Below, piece after piece: positions 43,894-50,397 of a stretch of DNA of 64,000 bases. The translations under genes and the position numbers were made by a program. The DNA lies in IMG/VR virus record IMGVR_UViG_3300032331_003094, positions 1 through 64,000 of that record. The stretch is one strand, 5' to 3'. Positions within the stretch are counted from its first letter, which is position 1. Each line of letters opens with the position of its first letter. Source of the DNA: a virus. The notes under the pieces were generated by a model. It saw only the letters and a list, made by a program, of their open reading frames with translations, searched no databases and was not told where the DNA came from.

Positions 43894-43975
43894 TCCGTAC
43901 AAGCGGGTGACCAGGTGCAAACCCTGGTCCAACTATTGCCTACAGCGGAGATGGGCACCGCACAGCTCAAGTTCA
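43894..43975 (+). promoter_or_regulatory. Structured leader, TGCAAAC-loop type, copy A
   Basis: CCG/CGG small hairpin (43895-43906), then a 7-bp stem GACCAGG/CCTGGTC closing loop TGCAAAC (43909-43929), then ACTATTGCC, then GCGG/CCGC and an unstructured leader to the ATG. Copy B at 44192-44268 has the same plan with changed but paired stem bases. Confidence 0.6.
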
Positions 43976-44191
43976 ATGCAGCTTACGTACGATCAACTCT
44001 TTAAGTTTATGGGAACATTCAGTAACCAAGATTTAAATGATGCACAGACTATTGCTGAACATGTTTACCAAAGGTTAGGCAAAAGTTATAACCAATGTTT
44101 GGTTAACGTTTTGGTTGAGATGCGTATGCATCAAGATTCAGAAACGTATGATTCAGCGCCTGAATTAACTTGGCCTGAACTTTACAACTGA
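43976..44191 (+). CDS. Early protein, paralogue of the 43585 gene (71 aa)
   Basis: DQLFKFMGTFSNQDLNDAQT and LGKSYNQCLVNVLVEMR match residues of the upstream gene, so this is a tandem duplication. Start set at the ATG after CAGCTCAAGTTCA because paralogy begins there. Function unknown. Confidence 0.62.
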   Translation: MQLTYDQLFKFMGTFSNQDLNDAQTIAEHVYQRLGKSYNQCLVNVLVEMRMHQDSETYDSAPELTWPELYN

Positions 44192-44268
44192 GTCCGTTAA
44201 AGCGGCATGCCTGGGTGCAAACCCCAGGCTCAGTATTGCCACACGCTGAGTGTGGCTTAATTCAAATC
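44192..44268 (+). promoter_or_regulatory. Structured leader, TGCAAAC-loop type, copy B
   Basis: CCG/CGG (44194-44205), 7-bp stem GCCTGGG/CCCAGGC with loop TGCAAAC (44209-44229), AGTATTGCC, then a 6-bp hairpin CCACAC/GTGTGG (44239-44255). Stem sequence differs from copy A at paired positions while the loop is identical. Confidence 0.6.
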
Positions 44269-44469
44269 ATGTCACTTATTAAGAACGCATACGTATGTGT
44301 TGTGAATGGTGAACCAGAACTATTCGAGACGCAGGCAGAAGCTATAGAACATGCTGCGGAACTTAGTTTCCAATGGCATAATTCAACAGCTGATGTACCT
44401 GCTCCACGACTGGCAGTCATGTCAGTTAATGGCTGGTTACAATTACAATCACAACTAGCACTCGTCTGA
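44269..44469 (+). CDS. Small early protein (66 aa)
   Basis: Start ATG after TTCAAATC; sequence MSLIKNAYVCVVNGEPELFE then AEAIEHAAELSFQWH. It looks like a small alpha/beta protein. No family recognised. Its stop overlaps the first base of the following structured leader. Confidence 0.55.
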   Translation: MSLIKNAYVCVVNGEPELFETQAEAIEHAAELSFQWHNSTADVPAPRLAVMSVNGWLQLQSQLALV

Positions 44470-44540
44470 TGTTTGCCCGGAGGACTTCGGTCCTCCCTGC
44501 AGACTTCACTGTCTGCGCTCAACTCAACTCAGTTCTAATC
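44469..44540 (+). promoter_or_regulatory. Tandem-hairpin leader, copy 1
   Basis: Hairpin GGAGGAC-TTCG-GTCCTCC (44479-44496) and hairpin GCAGAC-TTCACT-GTCTGC (44499-44516), followed by a G-poor leader with AACTCAACTCAG to the ATG at 44541. Bases 44469-44516 are identical to 44951-44998 (48 nt). Confidence 0.75.
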
Positions 44541-44798
44541 ATGAACGTTGCACAAGTTGAACATCTGTTAACCCACGATGCCAGACTGTTGGCTCGCAGG
44601 GATTCCAGTGCCGAGCTGCCTTGTATTGATTGGAACATCGAAGAGCGGCGTCAAGCTGCTCTCGAATTGTTCTATCAGTTTCAAGACGGCATGGCCAAGT
44701 TTGAAGACCTGTTGCCAATCTGTGGACTGCTTCAGAAGAAGGTTGACATCAACCGGATTGCTCTGAAGTGGGAACAGGAATATGGCATCGATGAGTGA
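44541..44798 (+). CDS. Small early protein (85 aa)
   Basis: Begins MNVAQVEHLLTHDARLLARR. Helical, with IEERRQAALELFYQFQDGMA in the middle. No family recognised. The stop TGATG overlaps the next start. Preceded by the tandem-hairpin leader, so probably regulated by it. Confidence 0.58.
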   Translation: MNVAQVEHLLTHDARLLARRDSSAELPCIDWNIEERRQAALELFYQFQDGMAKFEDLLPICGLLQKKVDINRIALKWEQEYGIDE

Positions 44799-44950
44799 TG
44801 GATAACGCATACACTGTTTGGCGCGTGTGGCATGACCAGTCAGTGATTGAGCTAATAGCTCGAACACGGACTGAAGCATTAGTCGCAGGCGCCGAACTAC
44901 TCAACAAGAAGATTGTTGATTTAAACGTGGTGCGAATCTACGACTGGTAG
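44798..44950 (+). CDS. Small early protein (50 aa), overlapping start
   Basis: ATG at 44798 shares a base with the preceding stop; stop TAG at 44948-44950. MDNAYTVWRVWHDQSVIELI then AELLNKKIVDLNVVRIYDW: a beta-alpha-beta pattern often seen in small phage proteins. The stop is immediately followed by the second tandem-hairpin leader. Confidence 0.55.
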   Translation: MDNAYTVWRVWHDQSVIELIARTRTEALVAGAELLNKKIVDLNVVRIYDW

Positions 44951-45043
44951 ATGTTTGCCCGGAGGACTTCGGTCCTCCCTGCAGACTTCACTGTCTGCCG
45001 TGGTACGTATGTACTACGCCATTAACTCAACTCAGTACTAACC
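44951..45043 (+). promoter_or_regulatory. Tandem-hairpin leader, copy 2
   Basis: Same 48 bases as copy 1 (hairpins GGAGGAC-TTCG-GTCCTCC at 44961-44978 and GCAGAC/GTCTGC at 44981-44998), plus a third hairpin CGTGGTAC/GTACTACG (44999-45018, one G-U). Then a G-poor leader with AACTCAACTCAG to the ATG at 45044. Confidence 0.75.
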
Positions 45044-45433
45044 ATGACTGATCTTAAGAAGCTCCCTGACTTTCAGCATGTCACCTTCCATGGACGCATT
45101 GCTTACATGGAGAAAGCCGTGCATGAAGGCCAAGAATTCTTGGCAGTAACACTCATGCATACCATTAGTGAGAACACGGATGTCCGTGTGAAGTTCACTA
45201 ATAGCAACGGTTTGCTGACTGCATTTATCAATGGCAACCTTGTCATTGGTCAGGAGCTGACCATTGGCGGAACTATCAAAGGCATTCGTTCTTTCTACAT
45301 GAAAGACGATGTCCTCACTCCGCTCAAGAATCCAGAGTTCAATGTGCGTGTCATCAATTATGCCTTTGGTGCCAAGCCAAAGGCTGAACCTAAGATGGCA
45401 CAAGTCACATTAGAAGAAGCTCTGGTTGCCTGA
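45044..45433 (+). CDS. Early protein, possible OB-fold (129 aa)
   Basis: HVTFHGRIAYMEKAVHEGQE, FLAVTLMHTISENTDVRVKF and LVIGQELTIGGTIKGIRSF suggest a five-stranded beta barrel like an SSB-type OB fold. Without a search this is suggestive only. Ends in a short acidic tail. Followed by a large hairpin at 45435. Confidence 0.5.
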   Translation: MTDLKKLPDFQHVTFHGRIAYMEKAVHEGQEFLAVTLMHTISENTDVRVKFTNSNGLLTAFINGNLVIGQELTIGGTIKGIRSFYMKDDVLTPLKNPEFNVRVINYAFGAKPKAEPKMAQVTLEEALVA

Positions 45434-45434
45434 C

Positions 45435-45495
45435 GCCTGCACTTAACCCTGCCGTGTGATACGAATTCGTATTGCGCGGTGGGTTTTCTGCAGGC
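45435..45495 (+). promoter_or_regulatory. Extended hairpin, terminator-like, with central ATACGAATTCGTAT
   Basis: GCCTGCA ... TGCAGGC outer stem (45435-45441/45489-45495), AACC/GGTT and CCG/CGG inner pairs, closed by the perfect 14-bp palindrome ATACGAATTCGTAT (45459-45472). Starts one base after the upstream stop. TTTT lies in the 3' arm, so termination is possible. Confidence 0.6.
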
Positions 45496-45544
45496 CTCAA
45501 CACTGAGGTCTGTAACATAACTTAACATCACTCAGGAGGATTCA

Positions 45545-45754
45545 ATGAAACGCATCGTGTCACTTGGCAACAACCGTTACATCCACATGGATTCCTACCG
45601 TGGGACCACAGGGCCTTATCCGTTGGAACCATTCATTGTTGGATTCATTGTTGTTGCCATCAGTGCTATCACGGTTGGTGCATTACTTGGTACTGACATT
45701 ACCAAAGCACCAACTGTGCACATTCCATTCACTAAACCTGTTGCTGGTCACTAA
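45545..45754 (+). CDS. Small single-pass membrane protein (69 aa)
   Basis: One of the few right-arm genes with a Shine-Dalgarno (AGGAGG 5 nt before ATG). Hydrophobic helix about residues 29-48 (PFIVGFIVVAISAITVGALL); short basic N-terminus, outside-type C-terminus. May modify the host membrane early. Confidence 0.6.
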   Translation: MKRIVSLGNNRYIHMDSYRGTTGPYPLEPFIVGFIVVAISAITVGALLGTDITKAPTVHIPFTKPVAGH

Positions 45755-45758
45755 TCAC

Positions 45759-45989
45759 ATGAATCAATTCGTTGCACTAATCACTGATGCAACCGGGTCT
45801 TATGCCACGGTTGTAGTCTCAGCTAATACCTGGAGTAATGCCGTCAACCAACTCGAAGATGTTGGTTGTGAGGTGATTGAAAATCAATCAGAAGATTATG
45901 AAGGGTATTGGGATGAGGATTTGAAAGACGATGGTGTCCTTACGATTAATGAATTGTTAAGCAATTCAGACTTCGTGGCACACCCTTGA
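45759..45989 (+). CDS. Small acidic early protein (76 aa)
   Basis: MNQFVALITDATGSYATVVV, then TWSNAVNQLEDVGCEVIENQ and an acidic C-terminus. Beta-alpha-beta pattern; no family recognised. 4 nt after the membrane-protein gene, so co-translated with it. Confidence 0.55.
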   Translation: MNQFVALITDATGSYATVVVSANTWSNAVNQLEDVGCEVIENQSEDYEGYWDEDLKDDGVLTINELLSNSDFVAHP

Positions 45990-46004
45990 CATCGCTTGTA
46001 TACT
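45986..46004 (+). promoter_or_regulatory. Possible promoter box TATACT
   Basis: TATACT at 45999-46004 with TTGACA at 45986-45991. Spacing between the boxes is only 7 nt, too short for a standard sigma-70 promoter, so only the -10-like element is considered. Confidence 0.25.
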
Positions 46005-46030
46005 GATCACGCAACCACAACTTAACTCAC

Positions 46031-46204
46031 ATGCTAGTCACTGATCAACTTGATTTCAGCAGCCCTGATCATGTAACGATATGTTCTAAGCATGATCGGT
46101 TGACTATCTACATCCATGGCAACACTTCATCTGTGCGATTGACTTATCAATTGCAACAGGAAGACAATGGATGTACTCCCCCATTCCCCTTGCAGCAAAC
46201 GTAG
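46031..46204 (+). CDS. Small early protein (57 aa)
   Basis: ATG at 46031 after an AACTCAC leader; stop TAG at 46202-46204. MLVTDQLDFSSPDHVTICSK then RLTIYIHGNTSSVRLTY: beta-rich. No family recognised. Confidence 0.5.
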   Translation: MLVTDQLDFSSPDHVTICSKHDRLTIYIHGNTSSVRLTYQLQQEDNGCTPPFPLQQT

Positions 46205-46234
46205 CTGAAGCTAGTAGGGGTATGGGGTACCAAG

Positions 46235-46305
46235 GTGTAAGTAATTCTTACACGTTGAATGGACCTGAGCATGTCCTTAAACTGCTCAACACATAACCTA
46301 TGTGT
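46235..46305 (+). promoter_or_regulatory. Leader with pseudoknot, copy 1, and two hairpins
   Basis: Pseudoknot: stem 1 GGAC/GTCC (46261-46264, 46273-46276), loop CTGAGCAT, linker TTAAAC, stem 2 TGAGCA/TGCTCA (46266-46271, 46283-46288). Flanked by hairpins GTGTAAG/CTTACAC (46235-46253) and ACACATA/TATGTGT (46289-46305). Confidence 0.75.
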
Positions 46306-46366
46306 TATCAACAATCTTAATAAGTGACAGTTATTGAGATTACAACTATCCCATTGCAATTCAACC

Positions 46367-46513
46367 ATGACTTACTCACAGCCAGAACTTGATCGCATCG
46401 AAAGTCAAGCCACTGCTGATTACTTGGATGTAATGGCAGACTTGGCCTATGAGATGGCTAATGCATTACGTGAAGAATACGAGGATGATCACTATGAAGA
46501 AGCAGCAGGTTAA
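46367..46513 (+). CDS. Small acidic early protein (48 aa)
   Basis: ATG at 46367, stop TAA at 46511. MTYSQPELDRIESQATADYL and a very acidic helical end (REEYEDDHYEEAAG). Follows the pseudoknot leader by about 60 nt. Confidence 0.5.
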   Translation: MTYSQPELDRIESQATADYLDVMADLAYEMANALREEYEDDHYEEAAG

Positions 46514-46934
46514 CTACGATACCGTCACAGTTATTGTGGCGGTTGTTTACATACTATTCACACTACTCATCCAGGCAATCCAATGGCTCTCTCAACTGAA
46601 CAACAACTCATTGCTCAAGCAATCGGCTACGAACCAATCACTGGTGAAGAAGCTGAACAACAGTTCGAACCAGAAGTTAACTACGATCCAAAAGACGGAG
46701 GTGTCCCAAAGCCTGGTAGCATCTACCAGAACAAGCGTGGGACCTACCGTTATTACTGGAAGCCAAGCGGCGGTAACTACACCGCCAAAGACAAAGTTGA
46801 ACTCGAAGGTTGGTACGACATCCCGTGCCTCGAAGACCTCGAAGAGTGGAGCTTCGACTCGTACGCGTTCACGCCAGGTGAAGACGAAGTCGAACCAGAC
46901 CATCCCGACTCTTGGCTTCGGTTGCTCTACTTGA
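46494..46934 (+). CDS. Possible overprinted membrane protein frame (low confidence)
   Basis: Open frame of 146 residues from ATG 46494, overlapping the gene at 46583 in another frame. Begins MKKQQVNYDTVTVIVAVVYI then FTLLIQAI: a clear transmembrane helix lying mostly before the overlapping gene. The rest is Ser/Thr/Lys-rich. If translated, the N-terminal part is the plausible piece. Confidence 0.25.
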   Translation: MKKQQVNYDTVTVIVAVVYILFTLLIQAIQWLSQLNNNSLLKQSATNQSLVKKLNNSSNQKLTTIQKTEVSQSLVASTRTSVGPTVITGSQAAVTTPPKTKLNSKVGTTSRASKTSKSGASTRTRSRQVKTKSNQTIPTLGFGCST

Positions 46935-46939
46935 TTTGA
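46583..46939 (+). CDS. Early protein (118 aa)
   Basis: ALSTEQQLIAQAIGYEPITG, then a polar middle (YQNKRGTYRYYWKPSGG, YTAKDKVELEGWYD) and an acidic helical end. Coding preference favours this frame over the overlapping one. No family recognised. Confidence 0.6.
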   Translation: MALSTEQQLIAQAIGYEPITGEEAEQQFEPEVNYDPKDGGVPKPGSIYQNKRGTYRYYWKPSGGNYTAKDKVELEGWYDIPCLEDLEEWSFDSYAFTPGEDEVEPDHPDSWLRLLYLI

Positions 46940-47105
46940 TTAAATATCGGGGGAAGATCGGATAACTTCCGATTATGTACCAGGGATCTGACAAATAAGT
47001 ATTGTCCATCCCCCCAAACCCCCGCAACAGCCACTACCAGGAATAATCTTCTATATATAGAAGTTATTTCTTTAATTACACTTCAATCATTCACCAACTA
47101 ATCAC
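46940..47105 (+). promoter_or_regulatory. Intergenic region with AT palindrome
   Basis: 166 nt. Hairpin GGAAG/CTTCC overlapping ATCGGA/TCCGAT, a C-rich stretch, and the perfect 16-bp palindrome CTTCTATATATAGAAG (47048-47063), which contains TATATATA and could be a promoter or operator. Ends in a G-free leader before the ATG at 47106. Confidence 0.4.
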
Positions 47106-47357
47106 ATGACTACTGCTGAATTACCTGATGATCTTAATGACTATTACAAGGATAAAGCTAGAGATTTACCAACACGTAAACGTAATAGTGTTGATGACTT
47201 GATGCATGTATTGGACTGTGCAGTCATCGATGCCTTAAACCATGGTGGTTCTAATGAAGCAATCCATGAGGCATTCGAAGCTGTGATCAATCATCCAGAC
47301 AGCACCTGGTCAAGGGATGTCCTTAGCTATCGCATACGTCAAGTCCACTATCACTAA
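47106..47357 (+). CDS. Small early protein (83 aa)
   Basis: MTTAELPDDLNDYYKDKARD then a helical core (SNEAIHEAFEAVINHPDSTW). No family recognised. Its end is 21 nt before the three-way-junction element. Confidence 0.55.
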   Translation: MTTAELPDDLNDYYKDKARDLPTRKRNSVDDLMHVLDCAVIDALNHGGSNEAIHEAFEAVINHPDSTWSRDVLSYRIRQVHYH

Positions 47358-47378
47358 CGTATACGGCAAGGTTAAGAA

Positions 47379-47457
47379 CAGGTTGAGCATGGGATTGGTT
47401 CACATTAGAACCTTGGTCTGGTGCGGCCAGACATCCCATGCTTGATCCATCAACCTG
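47379..47457 (+). ncRNA. Three-way-junction RNA element X
   Basis: Outer stem CAGGTTGA/TCAACCTG (47379-47386, 47450-47457), continuous with GCATGGGAT/ATCCCATGC (47387-47395, 47433-47441) apart from the 8-nt 3' bulge TTGATCCA. The junction carries hairpins GGTTC/GAACC (47397-47412) and GTCTGG/CCAGAC (47416-47432). 28 paired positions in 79 nt, all canonical. No CDS crosses it convincingly. Confidence 0.7.
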
Positions 47458-47506
47458 AATGATGGAACCCAAAGTAAACGCAATCATTGACGAGGATGAT
47501 TGCACC

Positions 47507-47568
47507 AGTGGCCACTGGGTCTTGCAAGACTCGGTCATCGTAACATTTGTTACATGCTCATGGCCACT
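47507..47568 (+). ncRNA. Three-way-junction RNA element Y
   Basis: Outer stem AGTGGCCA/TGGCCACT (47507-47514, 47561-47568), inner hairpins GTCT-TGCA-AGAC (47519-47530) and GTAAC-ATTT-GTTAC (47540-47553). Competes with the local palindrome CCAGTGGCCACTGG (47505-47518). Lies 46 nt before the ATG at 47614. Confidence 0.5.
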
Positions 47569-47613
47569 GCTTGACAACACTGTTAAACTAACCACGCACT
47601 CACATTCAAATCA

Positions 47614-47832
47614 ATGTCCAAACTTAATGACGCACCTAAGCCACGCATCCCTGATGCCGTGGATCAACGCAGGCTTGAAGCTATGCAATTAGTTGCAAAG
47701 ATGAAAGAGTCTGCCGATAAGCACGGCATTGGATTTGTTGGTGGATTTATTACACCAGACGGAGAGAAGTTTGTTATGACCAATATGGATGACACTGATA
47801 CCAAAGCACTCATGCCGGAGGATCTTAAATGA
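47614..47832 (+). CDS. Early protein (72 aa)
   Basis: MSKLNDAPKPRIPDAVDQRR, then ADKHGIGFVGGFITPDGEKF. A helix followed by a short beta hairpin. No family recognised. 4-nt overlap (ATGA) with the DUF4236-like gene. Confidence 0.58.
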   Translation: MSKLNDAPKPRIPDAVDQRRLEAMQLVAKMKESADKHGIGFVGGFITPDGEKFVMTNMDDTDTKALMPEDLK

Positions 47833-48026
47833 CTAAGAAATCTATTGTTAACTTTGATAAAACAATCTGTGGTATCAACATCACAGAACGTGGTATCAAA
47901 TCGTTTACCAAATCAATCAAGCTTGGACCGTTTCAACTAACGTTGAACGCCCGTGACTCCGGTATCCGTGGATCGATTTCGATCCCGGGCACTGGGTTGT
48001 CCAAGCGCAACATTCGACTATTCTGA
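47829..48026 (+). CDS. DUF4236-like protein (65 aa)
   Basis: SFTKSIKLGPFQLTLNARDS then GIRGSISIPGTGLSKRNIRL. The K-S-I-K-L-G-P and I-P-G-T-G-L-S phrases are the DUF4236 signature. Family function is unknown. Translationally coupled to the previous gene. Confidence 0.75.
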   Translation: MTKKSIVNFDKTICGINITERGIKSFTKSIKLGPFQLTLNARDSGIRGSISIPGTGLSKRNIRLF

Positions 48027-48036
48027 ACTAACTCAC

Positions 48037-48234
48037 ATGAACTCAACTGAATTCCGCAACATGATCATGGTCATGGACCAGTATGGTGGCTCGTTTGTGT
48101 CATCAATTGCACAAGCTTTGCGCTTTGCAGATCCGGTCAATCGTCAACGGTTGATCGATGCATTCCCAGATCTTGTTGCAAAGTATGGTCCTAATACCAA
48201 GTTCACACAAATCAAACAACCTGTGGAGGTTTAA
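48037..48234 (+). CDS. Conserved small phage protein (65 aa)
   Basis: Start at ATG after CTGAACTAACTCAC. The phrase DQYGGSFVSSIAQALRFADP and RLIDAFPDLVAKYGP recurs widely in small phage proteins; no function known to me. Confidence 0.65.
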   Translation: MNSTEFRNMIMVMDQYGGSFVSSIAQALRFADPVNRQRLIDAFPDLVAKYGPNTKFTQIKQPVEV

Positions 48235-48237
48235 CTT

Positions 48238-48498
48238 ATGTCCGTACTAGCCGTTCACGACTTTCGTATAGCAGATGACTATTGCACAGTTGAAGCAGTG
48301 GTTGAAGATGCAGTTCTACTCCATCTCCCAATGGACTATGAACCTGCTGAATTTGGCCCTGGACTTTGTACAGCAAAGTTTAGTGTGGATCCAAAAGAAT
48401 CAATCCCTGTTAATGAAGCTGACTTCTGTAGCTATCTTGATTCACTCAATCTCGATTGGCGACTGGTCGAAGCTGATAACTCCGATCTAGACAATTGA
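48238..48498 (+). CDS. Acidic early protein (86 aa)
   Basis: MSVLAVHDFRIADDYCTVEA then many acidic residues and D/E at the end (EADNSDLDN). Starts 3 nt after the previous stop. Possibly an inhibitor or DNA mimic by composition alone; unproven. Confidence 0.5.
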   Translation: MSVLAVHDFRIADDYCTVEAVVEDAVLLHLPMDYEPAEFGPGLCTAKFSVDPKESIPVNEADFCSYLDSLNLDWRLVEADNSDLDN

Positions 48499-48503
48499 TT
48501 AAC

Positions 48504-48531
48504 CGTCCTGAGCATGACGTTAAACTGCTCA
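48504..48531 (+). promoter_or_regulatory. Pseudoknot leader, copy 2
   Basis: Stem 1 CGTC/GACG (48504-48507, 48516-48519), loop CTGAGCAT, linker TTAAAC, stem 2 TGAGCA/TGCTCA (48509-48514, 48526-48531). Stem 1 differs from copy 1 at paired positions. Followed by a G-poor leader to ATG 48559. Confidence 0.8.
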
Positions 48532-48558
48532 ACACTACTAACTCACTACGAATTTACT

Positions 48559-50385
48559 ATGCAGTTTCAGCTACCTACTAACTTGCAGATTGAGTTACTA
48601 GCTTACGATCCAACGCTGAAGAAGTTGGCTCGCACTAATAACTCAAAGACCAAATCAACTAAGTCTAAGTTTCCACTGGGTCAACCTATTGACATCATCC
48701 CACAAGATGTGTTGCGCACATCGTTAGTGCAAGATGCCATTGATGCAATCAACAGTTGCCCAGTGCCACAACGTGTACATGAATTCAAACGCATGAATGG
48801 TTTTGCAAAGACCATGACATGCGCTGTGTTGTATCACTATGAATCTTGTTGGTATGCCGCATGGCTGCCACCCAAGGGACAGGAACAGGATTATGTTTAT
48901 GGTTATAGCTTTGCATACAAAGATAACAAGACTTCAAGGAACATGGTTCCATTCAAAGTTACAACTACGGAAGATACACAGATTGTTAAGTATGGTAGAT
49001 CTGATTTTATTACATACTCACGACTTGTAACCAAGCAAAATATCATTGATGGGAACAGCGGTCACAATTGGGTTTTGCCAAGTATTACTTGGGGCAAAGG
49101 TCAAGGCATTCGTGAAGTTATTCGACGCTTTGAAGAATCACTAAAGGAAACCATCCCTGTATGGGATGATGCCCGTGGTGGTATGTTTGCCAGGCTTAAG
49201 AATTCAAACTTTGTTTCATTACTTGAACTGGAAAACATCATTGATAAAGAGTTGAAGGATACATGGAAGCCATCAGTTGATAATTTGTTTCACATCATTG
49301 ATGAGTCTGTATTGTTTCCTAGTGATTATCATTATGGTGTTTATAGAAGCTACAAATGTATTCGTCACATCATTGACAAACCATTTTTTCGTAGATGGAT
49401 TCAAACAAAGTGTGATGAAACCATAGAACGCTTGAGTGATAATGACAATCGCTCAGAGCGTTACGTTAAACAACCATGGAATCAAATTAAGCATTTGTTT
49501 CGCATGATGTTGTACATAAATAATATCTGGCCTGATTGTCCTATTGATTATTATCAAACACACATTGACAATCTATTGGCTATATATAATTTGCATTCCA
49601 ATACAGATAACACGCGTGTATCTACGTGGTTAAACAAGCATATGCCTGTTGCATCTTTCTTTACGATTGTAGAAAAAGTTGTAACAAATCCAGATAAAAG
49701 ACTTGGTACTTGTACCACAGATTCTATGACTGGACTTAATCAATACTATATTTCAGATTGGGTTGATACTGTAAACATGCTTTGTGATATATTGGCTGAC
49801 AAAGAATCTAAGAATGAAACGTTAGCGCCACCAAAACGGTGGAGACTAACTGAGTTTCATGATTACATCCAAGGTGAAGCTTGGAAGGTTAAACATGTCA
49901 ACAATGCATTACCTCAGGATTTGTTCCCTGAACCTATCAAGGTACAAGTTGAACATACAGAAAAAGTAAATGCAACGTCAACATCTGACAAAATGATTTA
50001 CAACATTAACGACAATTTAAATTATGGTAGACCAATCCTTGATCTTATAGATGGTCATTATAAAACAACACCAGTTAACTATACATTTTTCCAACCTATT
50101 GATACCCATCAACTGGCGGCATGGGGCCAGGCTGTACGCAACTGCGTTGGTAATGCATCCAACTATGCAGATGGTGTACGCAAGAAGAAACATTTCATTG
50201 TCTTAGCAATGCTTGACAACAAGCCAACGTTTACTATCCAATTGGAAGTCGACATGGGCATGATGTCCGTCAAACAGATTGTTGGCATATCAAATGCCAG
50301 GCTTACCAGTGACCAAAAAGATTCCTACACCAAAGCTTTTTCGCAAGCGTTGAAGCTTCAAGAATCTAAGCTACAATCTGCGTAG
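48559..50385 (+). CDS. PcfJ-like protein (608 aa)
   Basis: Start at ATG 48559 (MQFQLPTNLQIELLAYDP); an in-frame ATG inside the pseudoknot at 48514 is a shadow. The C-terminal 110 residues match the PcfJ family: FQPIDTHQLAAWGQAVRNCVGNASNYADGV, then FIVLAMLDNKPTFTIQLEV and VKQIVGISNARL (Cys-Val-G near the middle). PcfJ-like proteins occur in plasmids and phages; biochemical role unknown. The N-terminal 500 residues are helical and unrecognised. It is under a pseudoknot leader. Confidence 0.72.
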   Translation: MQFQLPTNLQIELLAYDPTLKKLARTNNSKTKSTKSKFPLGQPIDIIPQDVLRTSLVQDAIDAINSCPVPQRVHEFKRMNGFAKTMTCAVLYHYESCWYAAWLPPKGQEQDYVYGYSFAYKDNKTSRNMVPFKVTTTEDTQIVKYGRSDFITYSRLVTKQNIIDGNSGHNWVLPSITWGKGQGIREVIRRFEESLKETIPVWDDARGGMFARLKNSNFVSLLELENIIDKELKDTWKPSVDNLFHIIDESVLFPSDYHYGVYRSYKCIRHIIDKPFFRRWIQTKCDETIERLSDNDNRSERYVKQPWNQIKHLFRMMLYINNIWPDCPIDYYQTHIDNLLAIYNLHSNTDNTRVSTWLNKHMPVASFFTIVEKVVTNPDKRLGTCTTDSMTGLNQYYISDWVDTVNMLCDILADKESKNETLAPPKRWRLTEFHDYIQGEAWKVKHVNNALPQDLFPEPIKVQVEHTEKVNATSTSDKMIYNINDNLNYGRPILDLIDGHYKTTPVNYTFFQPIDTHQLAAWGQAVRNCVGNASNYADGVRKKKHFIVLAMLDNKPTFTIQLEVDMGMMSVKQIVGISNARLTSDQKDSYTKAFSQALKLQESKLQSA

Positions 50386-50397
50386 TCCCCACAGACT

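Noticed and set aside
43909-44229. tRNA-like T arms (CCTGGGTGCAAACCCCAGG)
   Set aside because: Only the T-arm-like hairpin is present; no acceptor, D arm or anticodon arm can be drawn around it, and the loop is TGC rather than TTC.
45986-46004. Strong sigma-70 promoter TTGACA/TATACT
   Set aside because: The boxes are separated by only 7 nt instead of about 17, so at most the TATACT box is functional.
47459-47692. 77-residue frame starting ATGATG after element X
   Set aside because: It overlaps the well-supported gene at 47614 by 79 nt, has no protein-like pattern and crosses the element Y stems. A short form cannot be excluded.
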